DNA of 64,000 nt from Aequorivita marisscotiae. GTDB lineage: Bacteria > Bacteroidota > Bacteroidia > Flavobacteriales > Flavobacteriaceae. The first letter of the stretch is position 1. Every line of letters begins with the position of its first letter. Below are positions 35,275 through 45,600 of this stretch, one piece after another. Below the pieces are notes generated by a model. That model was not told the origin of the DNA and did not search any database. It was given only the letters and a program-made list of their open reading frames with translations. The position numbers and the translations under genes are program-made. The stretch spans positions 1,488,001 to 1,552,000 of the forward strand of contig NZ_CP122379.1 in assembly GCF_029814825.1 (NCBI RefSeq). The letters are read 5' to 3'.

Positions 35275-38200
35275 ATGCAAAACAAAGGACTAGTAACCGT
35301 ATTTGCCATCCTCTTTGGATTGGTAAGTATTTACCAGCTTTCATTTACGTTCGTAGCGAACAAAGTAGAAAGCAGTGCAAAGGAATTTGCGCAAAGCAAA
35401 TTTTCTGAAAATGAACCTCACAAACGCGACGCAGCAGAAAATCGCTATCTTGACTCTGTAGCAAACAATCCTGTATTTTTAGGAATTGACTACAAAACAG
35501 CTAAAGAAAAAGAGCTTAACAAAGGGCTTGACCTTAAAGGAGGTATAAACGTAATCCTGGAAGTGTCTGTAAAAGATATTTTAAAAGGGCTTGCAAACAA
35601 TACAAAAGACCCTGCGTTTAACCAAGCTTTGGAGAATGCAAAGGAACTTCAAAAGACGAGCCAAGACACTTACTTAGAGTCTTTCTTTAAAGCATTTGAA
35701 GCGCTTCCGGGCGAGAACGAACTTGCTTCGCCAGACATCTTCTTCAACAAGAATTTGGAAGACGTAATTAACGTGGGAATGACCAACGCACAAGTTAAGC
35801 CAGTTATTGAGAAGAAAATTGACGAATCTATTACTTCGGCTTTTGAAGTATTAAGAAAGCGTATCGATAAATTTGGTGTAACGCAGCCAAACATTCAGCG
35901 TTTGGGTAAATCTGCAAGAATTCTTGTAGAACTTCCCGGAGCAAAAGACGTTGATAGGGTTAAGAAACTACTCCAAAGTACTGCCCAATTAGAATTCTGG
36001 GATGTGTATAAGTTTGAAGAAGTAGCAGGTTTCCTTCAAGCTGCCGATACAAAAGCAGGTGAAATAGCAATGGCGAAATCCTCTTCTGAAACAACCGAAA
36101 CAGAAGCTGCTACAGAAGCAACGGAAAAAGTAGCCGATTCTTCAAAAACCGAAGAAGATGACGTTAGCAAACTTTTGGGCGGGCAGGATGTTAGTGATTC
36201 ATTAGTAGAAGATAGTAAGGCAAACCCAATACTTTCAAAAATGATTTCTTTGGGGAACCAAGGAGGTCCTGTAATTGCTACTTTTAGATTAAAGGATACT
36301 GCGGCCATTAACGGCTATTTGCGCAATCCGCAGATAAAATCGTTGTTGCCAAATGATATGCGATATGCAAAATTTGTTTGGGGTTTACCAGAAGTGGCGC
36401 CAGATTTAAACGGAGAAGAAATAACAGCACTTTACGCGCTTAAAGGTAACCGTGGTAATATTCCACCACTTGGAGGAAGTGTTGTTGTAGACGCCAGACA
36501 GGAATACGACAACTTAAGCCGTGTAGTGGTGGCTATGCAAATGAACGGTCAAGGCGCCAAGGTTTGGGAGCAACTTACAGGAGCTGCCTACGAAAACCAA
36601 AGCCAAATAGCAATTGTGCTTGATAACATTGTGTATTCTGCGCCAGGTGTAACTTCAGGGCCTATTGCAGGTGGACGTAGCCAGATTTCTGGAGACTTTA
36701 CCGTAAATCAAGGGCAGGATTTGGCAAACGTACTACGTGCAGGTAAACTTCCGGCATCTGCAGAGATAATTCAAGGAGAGGTTGTTGGGCCAACATTAGG
36801 GCAAGAGGCCATTAGCAGTGGTATTATGTCATTTGGAGTGGCATTGTTAATTGTTCTTTTCTGGATGATTGGTTACTATGGAAGAGCTGGAGCCTATGCA
36901 GATATTGCTTTGCTGGTTAACATTCTTTTTATCTTCGGTATATTGGCCGGTCTGGGAGCCGTGCTTACATTGCCCGGTATTGCAGGTATTGTGTTAACGG
37001 TAGGTATGTCAGTAGATGCTAACGTACTAATTTTTGAACGGATTAAAGAAGAACTCGCTAAGGGCAAGGCACAAAAAGATGCTGTTAAAGATGGTTTTAA
37101 TAATGCGTTGTCTTCTATACTTGATGCCAACATTACAACGGGTCTTACCGGTTTAATACTATTAGTTTTTGGAACTGGCCCAATTCAAGGTTTTGCAACT
37201 ACATTGTTAATAGGTATTGCAACTTCGTTATTTACGGCAATTTTTATTACAAGATTGTTTATAGATAAATATACGCGTAACGGAAAATCATTACCGTGTT
37301 CTACATCTATTACTAAAAACTTATTTACCAATGTACACGTTCAGTTCCTGAAAAAGCGCAAAGCAGCTTATGTGTTCTCTGCAATTATGATTACTATAAG
37401 TTTAGGGTCATTATTTGTAAATGGTCTTAACCAAGGTGTAGATTTTGTGGGAGGACGAACATATACCGTGCGATTTGCAAAAGATGTTAATTCAGTTGAA
37501 ATTCAGGACGATTTAATTGAAACCTTCGGAAGTGCCGAAGCCAAAACCTACGGCGGCGAAAATCAGTTAAAGATTACCACTAAGTACAAAGTAGATGAAA
37601 CTGGAACTGATGTTGATGAAGAAATTGAACAAATGCTTTTTGAAACTGTTAAAAAGCATTATCCAGCTGGAATGACTTACGAAGATTTTGTTGGCGACGG
37701 CGAAGGTAAAACCATCGGAAGAATGGAGTATTACAAAGTAAGTCCTACCATTGCAGACGATATTAAAAAAGATTCGTTCTGGGCGGTATTTGGTTCTTTG
37801 GCAGTAGTATTCCTGTATATCTTACTTAGATTTAGAAGATGGCAATTTAGTTTAGGTGCTGTAGCTGCAGTATTCCACGATGTACTTATAGTATTGGGTG
37901 TGTTTTCACTTACGTATAAATTTATGCCGTTTAGTATGGAAATAGACCAAGCGTTTATTGCGGCAATACTTACGGTTATTGGATACTCACTAAACGATAC
38001 CGTAATTGTATTTGACCGTATTCGCGAATACTTTGGCGAACACCCAAGTTGGAAAATGAATAGAATTATAGACTTAGCTTTAAGTAGTACCCTAAGTAGA
38101 ACGTTAAATACCTCTTTCACTACTCTTATAGTATTGTTGAGTATGTTCTTCTTTGGAGCGGAATCTATTCGCGGACTATTATTTGCAATTATTGTAGGTA

Positions 38201-38322
38201 TTGTTGTAGGTACGTATTCATCTTTATTTATTGCTACACCTATAATGTACGATACGGTAAAACGTAAAAAACTAGAGGATTTAGTTGGTAAAAAAGAAGA
38301 AGAGGCAGCTTTAGAAGCATAA
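35275..38322 (+). CDS. secDF: Protein translocase SecDF fusion
   Basis: 1015 residues, SecD and SecF in one chain as usual for Bacteroidota. A first transmembrane helix is followed by the SecD signature KGLDLKGGINVILEVSV and RIDKFGVTQPNIQ, and a periplasmic head. The second helix block has GMSVDANVLIFERIKEEL. The SecF half begins near residue 690 with GLNQGVDFVGGRTYTV and IGYSLNDTVIVFDRIRE. Both halves have Asp/Arg pairs thought to use the proton gradient. An insertion rich in Glu, Thr and Ala (about residues 265-300) lies in the P1 head. The product pulls preproteins through SecYEG. Single gene between promoter and terminator. Confidence 0.96.
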   Translation: MQNKGLVTVFAILFGLVSIYQLSFTFVANKVESSAKEFAQSKFSENEPHKRDAAENRYLDSVANNPVFLGIDYKTAKEKELNKGLDLKGGINVILEVSVKDILKGLANNTKDPAFNQALENAKELQKTSQDTYLESFFKAFEALPGENELASPDIFFNKNLEDVINVGMTNAQVKPVIEKKIDESITSAFEVLRKRIDKFGVTQPNIQRLGKSARILVELPGAKDVDRVKKLLQSTAQLEFWDVYKFEEVAGFLQAADTKAGEIAMAKSSSETTETEAATEATEKVADSSKTEEDDVSKLLGGQDVSDSLVEDSKANPILSKMISLGNQGGPVIATFRLKDTAAINGYLRNPQIKSLLPNDMRYAKFVWGLPEVAPDLNGEEITALYALKGNRGNIPPLGGSVVVDARQEYDNLSRVVVAMQMNGQGAKVWEQLTGAAYENQSQIAIVLDNIVYSAPGVTSGPIAGGRSQISGDFTVNQGQDLANVLRAGKLPASAEIIQGEVVGPTLGQEAISSGIMSFGVALLIVLFWMIGYYGRAGAYADIALLVNILFIFGILAGLGAVLTLPGIAGIVLTVGMSVDANVLIFERIKEELAKGKAQKDAVKDGFNNALSSILDANITTGLTGLILLVFGTGPIQGFATTLLIGIATSLFTAIFITRLFIDKYTRNGKSLPCSTSITKNLFTNVHVQFLKKRKAAYVFSAIMITISLGSLFVNGLNQGVDFVGGRTYTVRFAKDVNSVEIQDDLIETFGSAEAKTYGGENQLKITTKYKVDETGTDVDEEIEQMLFETVKKHYPAGMTYEDFVGDGEGKTIGRMEYYKVSPTIADDIKKDSFWAVFGSLAVVFLYILLRFRRWQFSLGAVAAVFHDVLIVLGVFSLTYKFMPFSMEIDQAFIAAILTVIGYSLNDTVIVFDRIREYFGEHPSWKMNRIIDLALSSTLSRTLNTSFTTLIVLLSMFFFGAESIRGLLFAIIVGIVVGTYSSLFIATPIMYDTVKRKKLEDLVGKKEEEAALEA

Positions 38323-38345
38323 TATCTCGCAATTCTTAAGTAATA

Positions 38346-38382
38346 AAAAAGACCTTTCCAGATACGGAAAGGTCTTTTTGTT
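38346..38382. terminator. Bidirectional terminator secDF / DUF192
   Basis: AAAAAGACCTTTCC and GGAAAGGTCTTTTT form a perfect stem around AGATAC and have A- and T-runs on both sides, so it works for both convergent transcripts. Confidence 0.85.
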
Positions 38383-38423
38383 TTTAAGCATCCTTTAAAG
38401 TTGTTTATAACTCTAAATATTGG

Positions 38424-38921
38424 TTATTCTTGGTTTGTAAATTTTATGAAATCGCCTTTTTTAAGCGCCCATTTGTCTGCCAAGCCACCGTTTACTTCCA
38501 GCACATATTGCGAAGGAGCTTCCGAGGGCAGCGAAGTTTCGTTTAAGGGTTTCGCGTTTTTTTGAATGCTAACAATTTTTTTATCAGAATTCAAATAAAT
38601 AATATCTAAAGGAATATACGTGTTCTTCATATAAAAAGAACGCGGCTGCATATTGGGGAATACAAACAACATGCCTTGGTTTTCGGCCATTGAATGACGG
38701 TACATAAGGCCTGTTTCAGTCTGGTATTCATCATCTGCAATCTCAATGTCCAACTTCGCGATAATAGAATCGTTTTCCGCTTTTAAAAGTTGAAGCTCAC
38801 CTTCTTTGGTGAATGTAATTTCTTTGGTAAGACTTTCACCTTCAGAAGTAGTAGTGTCTTTGCAATTATAAAACGTGAACATTGAAGCAACTAAAGCTGC
38901 GGAAATAAGTATTTTTTTCAT
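38424..38921 (-). CDS. DUF192 lipoprotein
   Basis: About 165 residues from the ATG at 38921. The lipobox FYNC gives lipidated Cys20. The DUF192 part (about 55-160) contains the family signature TETGLMYRHSMAENQGMLFVFP followed by PRSFYMKNTYIPLDIIYLN, and ends with VLEVNGGLADKWALKKGDFI. Function is unknown; the family forms a small beta barrel and often sits in the periplasm. It is the last gene of the minus-strand run that starts with folE. Confidence 0.9.
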   Translation of the reverse strand: MKKILISAALVASMFTFYNCKDTTTSEGESLTKEITFTKEGELQLLKAENDSIIAKLDIEIADDEYQTETGLMYRHSMAENQGMLFVFPNMQPRSFYMKNTYIPLDIIYLNSDKKIVSIQKNAKPLNETSLPSEAPSQYVLEVNGGLADKWALKKGDFIKFTNQE

Positions 38922-38993
38922 TATAAGAAATATTAAAGCCACGGCAACACGAATATTTTTTAAATATTAATTCGAGTAATCGCGGCAATTTTT

Positions 38994-39923
38994 TTATACA
39001 ACAATAGGTTTTTTTGAAGCTTTCCACATAATGTAGATTCCGGCAATTATAAAAGGTACGCTTAGCCACTGCCCAGTAGAAAGTAATCCTAAAGCAGATT
39101 CAAATCCGCCTTGACTTACTTTTACAAACTCTACTAAAAAACGAACTGTGAAAAGTAGTATTAAAAACACGCCAAAAATGTAGCCTATTTGCCTTCTGCG
39201 CTCGGTTTTCCAATACAAATACCAGCACACCAAAAATACAATTACATAACCTGCGGCTTCATAAAGCTGTGCCGGATGACGAAAGGGAACGCTGTTGAGG
39301 AAATCTACGAACTGTGGGTTGTGTATAATTGCGTCATAGGCAGCTTTCGGATTTTGAATTCCTGTTACGTTCACTGCGTCTTGTTTGTCAATTCCATCGT
39401 GCAGAAACCGAACCCCCAATGGAAAATCGCCAGATGGTTTCCCGATGATTTCAGAATTCATAAAATTGCCGATTCGTACAAAAATACCGCCCGCGGCAAC
39501 GGCAATTACTATGCGGTCCATAATCCACAAAAACGGTTTTTTGATAACATTTTTTGTGTAATAATACATAGCAATTAAAATAGCGATTGCGGCACCGTGA
39601 CTAGCCAAGCCCTGAAATCCCGTGAATTCAAACTCGGGAACCGTGCTTATAGGTAGAAATACCGAAAGTGGGTCCTCTGCAAAAAGCTCGGGTTGGTAAA
39701 AAATCACATGACCCAAACGCGCACCCACTAGTACGGCCACAACCATATAAATAAAAAGACTGTCCAGTTTTTCCTGCGACAGTTTTTCGCGTTCGTAAAT
39801 CTTTTTAGTGAGTATCCAACCCAGCGTAAATGCCACAACAAACATTAAACTGTAGTAACGGATCATAAAAAAGCCAAGATCAATCCCTTCAGAAGGATTC
39901 CAGGTAAAACTTAAGTAGTGCAT
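38994..39923 (-). CDS. lgt: Prolipoprotein diacylglyceryl transferase
   Basis: 309 residues, seven membrane helices. The Lgt signature GIFVRIGNFMNSEIIGKPS holds the essential Arg and Glu. The catalytic His is in FQGLASHGAAIAI, and GARLGHVIFYQPE matches the conserved GxRLGxV-type block. It transfers diacylglycerol to the lipobox Cys of preprolipoproteins. This is the enzyme that the many lipoproteins encoded in this window would need. yidD lies 63 bp upstream. Confidence 0.95.
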   Translation of the reverse strand: MHYLSFTWNPSEGIDLGFFMIRYYSLMFVVAFTLGWILTKKIYEREKLSQEKLDSLFIYMVVAVLVGARLGHVIFYQPELFAEDPLSVFLPISTVPEFEFTGFQGLASHGAAIAILIAMYYYTKNVIKKPFLWIMDRIVIAVAAGGIFVRIGNFMNSEIIGKPSGDFPLGVRFLHDGIDKQDAVNVTGIQNPKAAYDAIIHNPQFVDFLNSVPFRHPAQLYEAAGYVIVFLVCWYLYWKTERRRQIGYIFGVFLILLFTVRFLVEFVKVSQGGFESALGLLSTGQWLSVPFIIAGIYIMWKASKKPIVV

Positions 39924-39986
39924 AGTGGGAGTTTTATTAAGCAGCGTAAAGATACTAAAAGCGAAAAAGTATAAAGTAATATAGTA

Positions 39987-40220
39987 TTAATTCTTTTTTG
40001 GAGGAACTGGGTCATAACCAGAGCCGCCCCACGGATTACAGCTTGCAATTCGTTTTACGGCAAGCCAACCTCCTTTTAACAAGCCGTGTTTTTGCAAAGC
40101 TTCTACGGCGTAATGCGAACAAGTGGGGGAGTAGCGGCAGGTATTGGGCGTAAAAGGCGAAATAAAATTTTGATATCCCTTTATCAATAAAACAAAAGGA
40201 TATGTAAGTATTTTTTTCAA
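39987..40220 (-). CDS. yidD: Membrane protein insertion efficiency factor YidD
   Basis: 77 residues. The conserved block is [20 protein letters not shown], with RCRYxPTCSxYA-like Cys, followed by [20 protein letters not shown]. It is a small membrane-associated protein that helps YidC insert membrane proteins. It usually accompanies rnpA-yidC, but here it lies between cysS and lgt, as is frequent in Flavobacteriia. Its start lies 9 bp from the end of cysS. Confidence 0.93.
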   Translation of the reverse strand: MKKILTYPFVLLIKGYQNFISPFTPNTCRYSPTCSHYAVEALQKHGLLKGGWLAVKRIASCNPWGGSGYDPVPPKKN

Positions 40221-40229
40221 ACTTAGATA

Positions 40230-41705
40230 TTAATTAAGTGAAAAAGTTGTTCCTTCTTTTCCGTCCTTTAACTGAATTCCTTTGGAGGCAAGCTCGTCTC
40301 TAATTTTGTCGCTCATGGCAAAATCTTTGTCTGCGCGCGCTTTATTTCTTAATTGAATAAGAAGTTCCACCGCAGCCGAAAGTTTTTCGCCATCCTGTGA
40401 ATTTTCTGAAATGCTATCTTCCAATCCCAGAACATCGAAAAGAAAATCTTCCATCGTTTGTTTTAGCAATTCCAAATCTTCTGCGGAAATGGTTTCTTTT
40501 CCCTCTTTTATTGTATTTGCAAATTTTACGGTTTCAAAAAGATGCGCAATTAAAATGGGGCTATTAAAATCGTCGTTCATAGCGTCGTAACACGCTTTTC
40601 GCCAGTTTTCGACATTTATGCTGCTTTTTTCGGAAATGTTTAAATCCGCCAGCATTCGGTACGCGTCCATCAATCTGTTAAACCCTTTTTCTGAAGCTTC
40701 CAACGCATCGCTGCTAAAATCTAAAATACTTCGGTAGTGCGCCTGATACATAAAAAATTTGGTAACCGTAGGCGAAAAGGGCTTGCTTAAAATATCGTTT
40801 TTACCCGAAAACATTTCATCTGGAAGAATATAGTTTCCGGTAGATTTCGACATTTTTTTGCCGTTGAGTGTAAGCATATTGGCGTGCATCCAGTAATTTA
40901 CTGGCGTTAAATTATTACAGGCTTCGGCTTGTGCAATTTCGCATTCGTGGTGCGGAAATTTTAAATCCATTCCCCCGCCGTGAATATCAAACTGGTTGCC
41001 TAAATATTTAGTGCTCATTGCGGTGCACTCCAAATGCCAGCCCGGAAAACCGTCGCTCCACGGCGAAGGCCAGCGCATAATGTGCTGCGGTTCGGCTTTT
41101 TTCCAAAGTGCAAAATCCTGTGGGTTTTTTTTATCGCTTTGAGCTGCAAGTTCGCGCGTATTGGCGATCATATCTTCAATTTGCCTACCGCTTAATTTTC
41201 CGTAATTGTTTGTTTCGTTAAACTTTAAAACATCAAAATATACCGAGCCGTTTTTTTCGTAAGCAAAGCCTTCGTCAATAATTTTTTCAACTATAGCAAT
41301 TTGTTCGTAGATATGCCCGGTAGCCGTAGGTTCAATGCTTGGAGGCAAGGCGTTGAATTTTGCCATTATGGTATGAAAATCTACCGTGTATTTTTGAACC
41401 ACTTCCATAGGTTCCAATTGCTCCAATCGTGCTTTTTTCAAAATTGGATCATCTCCGCTCTCGCCGTCGTTTTCCAAATGGCCAGCGTCAGTAATATTCC
41501 GAACATAGCGCACTTTGTAGCCTAAATGTTTTAAATAGCGAAAAATTAAATCGAAAGAAAGGAAAGTTCGGCAGTTTCCCAAATGTACATTGCTGTAAAC
41601 AGTTGGGCCGCAAACATACATGCCTACTGCACCTTCGTGAATGGGGGTAAATTTTTCTTTACTTTTTGAAAGAGAATTGTAAATGTATAAATCTGACGAT
41701 TTCAA
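40230..41705 (-). CDS. cysS: Cysteinyl-tRNA synthetase
   Basis: 491 residues. The HIGH-like motif is [16 protein letters not shown], the zinc-binding region includes Cys of MYVCGPTV and WHLECTAMS with [10 protein letters not shown], and the KMSKS loop is [11 protein letters not shown]. The C-terminal DALR-type domain and closing [21 protein letters not shown] are typical. Loads Cys onto tRNA. It stands between folE (78 bp upstream) and yidD. Confidence 0.97.
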   Translation of the reverse strand: MKSSDLYIYNSLSKSKEKFTPIHEGAVGMYVCGPTVYSNVHLGNCRTFLSFDLIFRYLKHLGYKVRYVRNITDAGHLENDGESGDDPILKKARLEQLEPMEVVQKYTVDFHTIMAKFNALPPSIEPTATGHIYEQIAIVEKIIDEGFAYEKNGSVYFDVLKFNETNNYGKLSGRQIEDMIANTRELAAQSDKKNPQDFALWKKAEPQHIMRWPSPWSDGFPGWHLECTAMSTKYLGNQFDIHGGGMDLKFPHHECEIAQAEACNNLTPVNYWMHANMLTLNGKKMSKSTGNYILPDEMFSGKNDILSKPFSPTVTKFFMYQAHYRSILDFSSDALEASEKGFNRLMDAYRMLADLNISEKSSINVENWRKACYDAMNDDFNSPILIAHLFETVKFANTIKEGKETISAEDLELLKQTMEDFLFDVLGLEDSISENSQDGEKLSAAVELLIQLRNKARADKDFAMSDKIRDELASKGIQLKDGKEGTTFSLN

Positions 41706-41783
41706 ATTTTTTAATTTAGATGGAATAATTACTCATTTTGGAAATTGTTCTTAGCGCAGAAATATCAGAATTGAAATTTCTTA

Positions 41784-42461
41784 TCAAAATTCAGTGTCTA
41801 GCTTTATATAATCTAAAAACTCCCTACGCGTTTCAGAATTTTTAAAAGCCCCACCAAATTCGCTGGTAACAGTGCTGCTGTCAATATCGCGAATACCCCG
41901 GGAATTTACACAAAGGTGTTTGGCATCAATTACGCAAGCTACATCTTCGGTGTTTAAAACGTTTTGTAATTCTTTTACAATTTGCATTGTTAAACGCTCC
42001 TGAACTTGTGGGCGTTTTGCGTAATAATCTACAATGCGGTTCATTTTTGAAAGTCCAACTACGGTGCCGTTAGAAATGTACGCAATGTGTGCCTTTCCGA
42101 CAATGGGAAGCAAATGGTGTTCGCAAGTAGAATAGAGCGTAATATTCTTTTCCACGAGCATTTCCTGATATTTATATTTATTTTCAAAAGTAGAGGCCTT
42201 AGGTTTTCTATCTGGATGAAGTCCGCCGAAGATTTCCTGAACAAACATTTTTGCCACACGCGTGGGAGTGCCTTTTAAACTATCGTCATTAAGATCGAGA
42301 CCCAAGGTGTGCATAATATTCTGAACGTCCTTTTTTATGCTTGCAATTTTTTCTATATCGCTAAGCTCAAAAGCGTCAGGACGCATGGGAGTTTCTGTTG
42401 AGCCGGCTATGTGATCAATGCCCATAGCTTCTATTTCCTTAAGTTGTTTTTCTAAATCCAT
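41784..42461 (-). CDS. folE: GTP cyclohydrolase I
   Basis: 225 residues. The zinc-site sequence is STCEHHLLPIVGKAHIAYI, with the second Cys in CVIDAKHLCVNSRGI. The loop VVGLSKMNRIVDYYAKRPQVQE and the end STVTSEFGGAFK are family markers. It turns GTP to dihydroneopterin triphosphate, the first step of folate and of the queuosine pathway that queE in this window also serves. First gene of the folE-cysS-yidD-lgt-DUF192 run. Confidence 0.97.
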   Translation of the reverse strand: MDLEKQLKEIEAMGIDHIAGSTETPMRPDAFELSDIEKIASIKKDVQNIMHTLGLDLNDDSLKGTPTRVAKMFVQEIFGGLHPDRKPKASTFENKYKYQEMLVEKNITLYSTCEHHLLPIVGKAHIAYISNGTVVGLSKMNRIVDYYAKRPQVQERLTMQIVKELQNVLNTEDVACVIDAKHLCVNSRGIRDIDSSTVTSEFGGAFKNSETRREFLDYIKLDTEF

Positions 42462-42601
42462 TTAATAAAATATGTAATAAGGCTGCAAAGATACGCAATA
42501 GGTTGGTGGTACTAAAAAAGGAATGTTCTTATTTTGGCAAATAGAATCGGGATGTTTCATAAAATTTTCTTAATTTTCGCCGCAATTATTTCCCAAAAAC
42601 T

Positions 42602-45600
42602 ATGAAAAAGAATTATTCCCCAAGCATTTTATATTTTATATTTTTAGTATTCATGCTTCCGTTGTCGGGTTTTGCTCAAGGTCCGGGCTCTTTATTTGTT
42701 AATGCTGGTGCCGATGTGGTAGTAGATTGTACTACGGGTTGTACAGATTTAACTGCTACGTTTTTAGAGACCTTTGATACTTCGGGAAGCACTTACACAG
42801 TGTCGTCCATACCATTTGTGCCGCCATTTCCTTTTAATGGACTTGCCAACCCGCTAAATCCAGATATTGATGATGCTTGGTCTCCTGTAGATAACTTGCC
42901 TTTCGATTTTTGTTTTTTTGGAAATACCGAAACCCAATTTCAGATTGGGTCTAACGGCGTGGTTCGTTTTGATGTAGATCCCGGAGACACTGGCGGGGGG
43001 TCCAATGCATGGTCTTTTGATGCAAATATTCCTAATAATTTTGAAGAGGCGCTGGGGGAAGCTAACATATTATTGCCTGTTCATGATATGGATCCAACCG
43101 AATCTAATTCTGAAGAAATTGGATACGAAGTGATTGGTGCTTATCCAAATAGGGTACTTGTAGTGTCTTACTACGAAGTGCCAATGTATTCTTTTAGTTG
43201 TAACAATTTACTTGCAACACAAATGGCAGTTTTCTATGAATTCTCCAATGTAATAGAAATGTATGTTTTAAACAAACCGTCTTGTCCTTCATGGAATGAT
43301 GGTAATGCAGCCATGGGGATTCAAAACAATGCTGGAACAATTGGATATGTTCCTCCGGGAAGAAACACTTCAGACTCTCCTTGGACTACGACCGATGAAG
43401 CATGGCAATTCTCACCCAGTGGTACTCCTACATATGTTTTTGAATGGCTTGATCCAGCAGGAAATGTAATAAGTACAAACCCAACCATAAATGTGTGTCC
43501 TTCAGGAACTGAAATCTATACAGCACGAGTTACCTATACTAATAGTTGTAATGGCGATGTAGTTGTTTTAGAAGATGAAGTTGAAGTTTCGCTCCAAGCC
43601 AACTTCACAGTAGATTTAGGTCCCGATGTAGAAACTTGTAACGGAGGTTCTGTTGTATTAGATGCAGATACCGGAATTCCGACTGTAACCTACGAATGGT
43701 TTCTAAATGGAGTGCTTATTCCCGGTGCAACCAATCCAACTTACACTGTAAATGCTCCAAACTCTGGAACATATACAGTTGAAGCTACAGATAATGGTTG
43801 TACGGTAGCCGACAGTGTAGATATAAACTTTTACGAGCAGCCAGTAATTGCAAACCAACCACAAGATCTTGCCATATGCGATGATGGTACAACGCCGCCT
43901 ATATTCGATTTAACGCAAAATGATAATGTAGTTCGCGGTGGGCAGAATCCTTTATTTAATATAACATATCACCACAGCCAATTAGATGCAATTAATGATG
44001 CTAATGAAATTGTTCCTGCCAATGCTTATTTATTAGTTGGTACTTCTGAAATTATATGGGTGAGAATTGAAGACCAAAGTGGAACTTGTTTCGCAATTGA
44101 TTTTTTTGAAATATTCTATTCATCGGCTACAGCAACGCAACCTGCTAGCCCACATAGGGTTTGCGATATCGGCCTTGATGGCGCCGAAGATTTAAACCTG
44201 AATAATGTTTTTGATGCCGTAATTTTAGGAACTCAGGATCCAACAGAATTTACCGTTACCTATCACGATAATCCTGCCGATGCTATTGCGGGTATTAATG
44301 CTTTACCACAGCCTTATACTGTTACTGGTTCGGTTTTTATTTTTGCGCGAGTTACAAATAATACTAGTTCTGGATGTTTTGCCACAACGCAATTCAATTT
44401 AATATTAACACCCCAACCCACGGCCAACCCACCTGTAGATCTCTACCAGTGCGACGATGGCACCACGGCGGGTGTCTTCAATTTAACTGACAACGACGCG
44501 AACATATTGGGGGCGCAGGACCCGGCGCAGTTCACGATAAAGTACTACCAGAGCTACCAGGACAGTTTTGACGACACCAACGAGATCCTTGGCGGGGTAC
44601 ATATTATAGTTCCCCCTTCGCCTCAGACGATCTATGCCCGTATCGAGGACAACAGCGGGAGCTGTTTTGACCTGACCGATTTTGAGATCTACTTCAGCCG
44701 CGCCATTGCCGGTCTGGTGCCCGCCACGGCCAGTTATTGCGATTCGGATGGCGATGGCGGGGAGTTCGTGGACCTTGCCACGGAGTTCAATTCCCTTGTC
44801 CTTGACGGCGAGCCCTCCTCGCGCTACAACATTACCTACCACGGCAGTCAGGCCGATGCGGACAACGATGCCAACCCGCACCCGAACCCGTATTTTGTAA
44901 CCGCACCGGGCGAGACGGTCTATATCCGACTGGAGAACCGCCATGACGCCAGCTGTTTTGACACCCGCCGCAGTATAGACCTGATCATAGACACCCCGCC
45001 GACAGTTAATGCGGCACCGGAAAACCTTGTAGAGTGCGATGTGAACAACGACGGCTTCGCGGCCTTTGACCTGACCCAGCAGGACCTGGTGATCACCCTT
45101 GGCGATCCCACATTGACGGTCACCTACCACGGCACGTTGTTGGATGCCCAGAACGGTGTACTGCCCTTGCCGAACCCCTATGTGAACGACCAGATCTATC
45201 TGGACGCCCCCATTACCGATCCCTTGGACCCTAACTATGGTACCGGCGGTGTTTGGGCGCGCGTTTCCAGCAGCACCAATAGCTGTACGGTCGTGGTTCC
45301 CTTTGCCCTGGAGGTGCGCTTTTCGCCCGTGGGCACGGAGCCAGCGGAGCCCCTGCGCCTGTGCGACGATGCAACGGCGGACGGATTTACGTTCTTCGAC
45401 CTTACGGTAGTCGCGGCGGAAGTACTGGGCACTTTGGACCCGAGCGGTTTTGACCTTTATTATTACGAAAGCCTTTTGGACGCTACCATTGCTGGCGACA
45501 ATGCGATGGACGCCCCGGACTTCTCGCAGGCCATCCCGGACCCGACGAACTTTTTGAACAGCACCAACCCACAGGACATTTACATACTGATAGTGGGCAA

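Noticed and set aside
35205..35408. Open frame overlapping the secDF promoter and start
   Set aside because: Its start lies upstream of the -7 box, and it runs in another frame through the start of secDF. No protein features.
44483..45130. Other long minus-strand open frames in the GC-rich half (e.g. 44483-45130, 46667-47377)
   Set aside because: Same reason: mirror frames of the repeated modules. Their repeat structure simply follows the sense strand.
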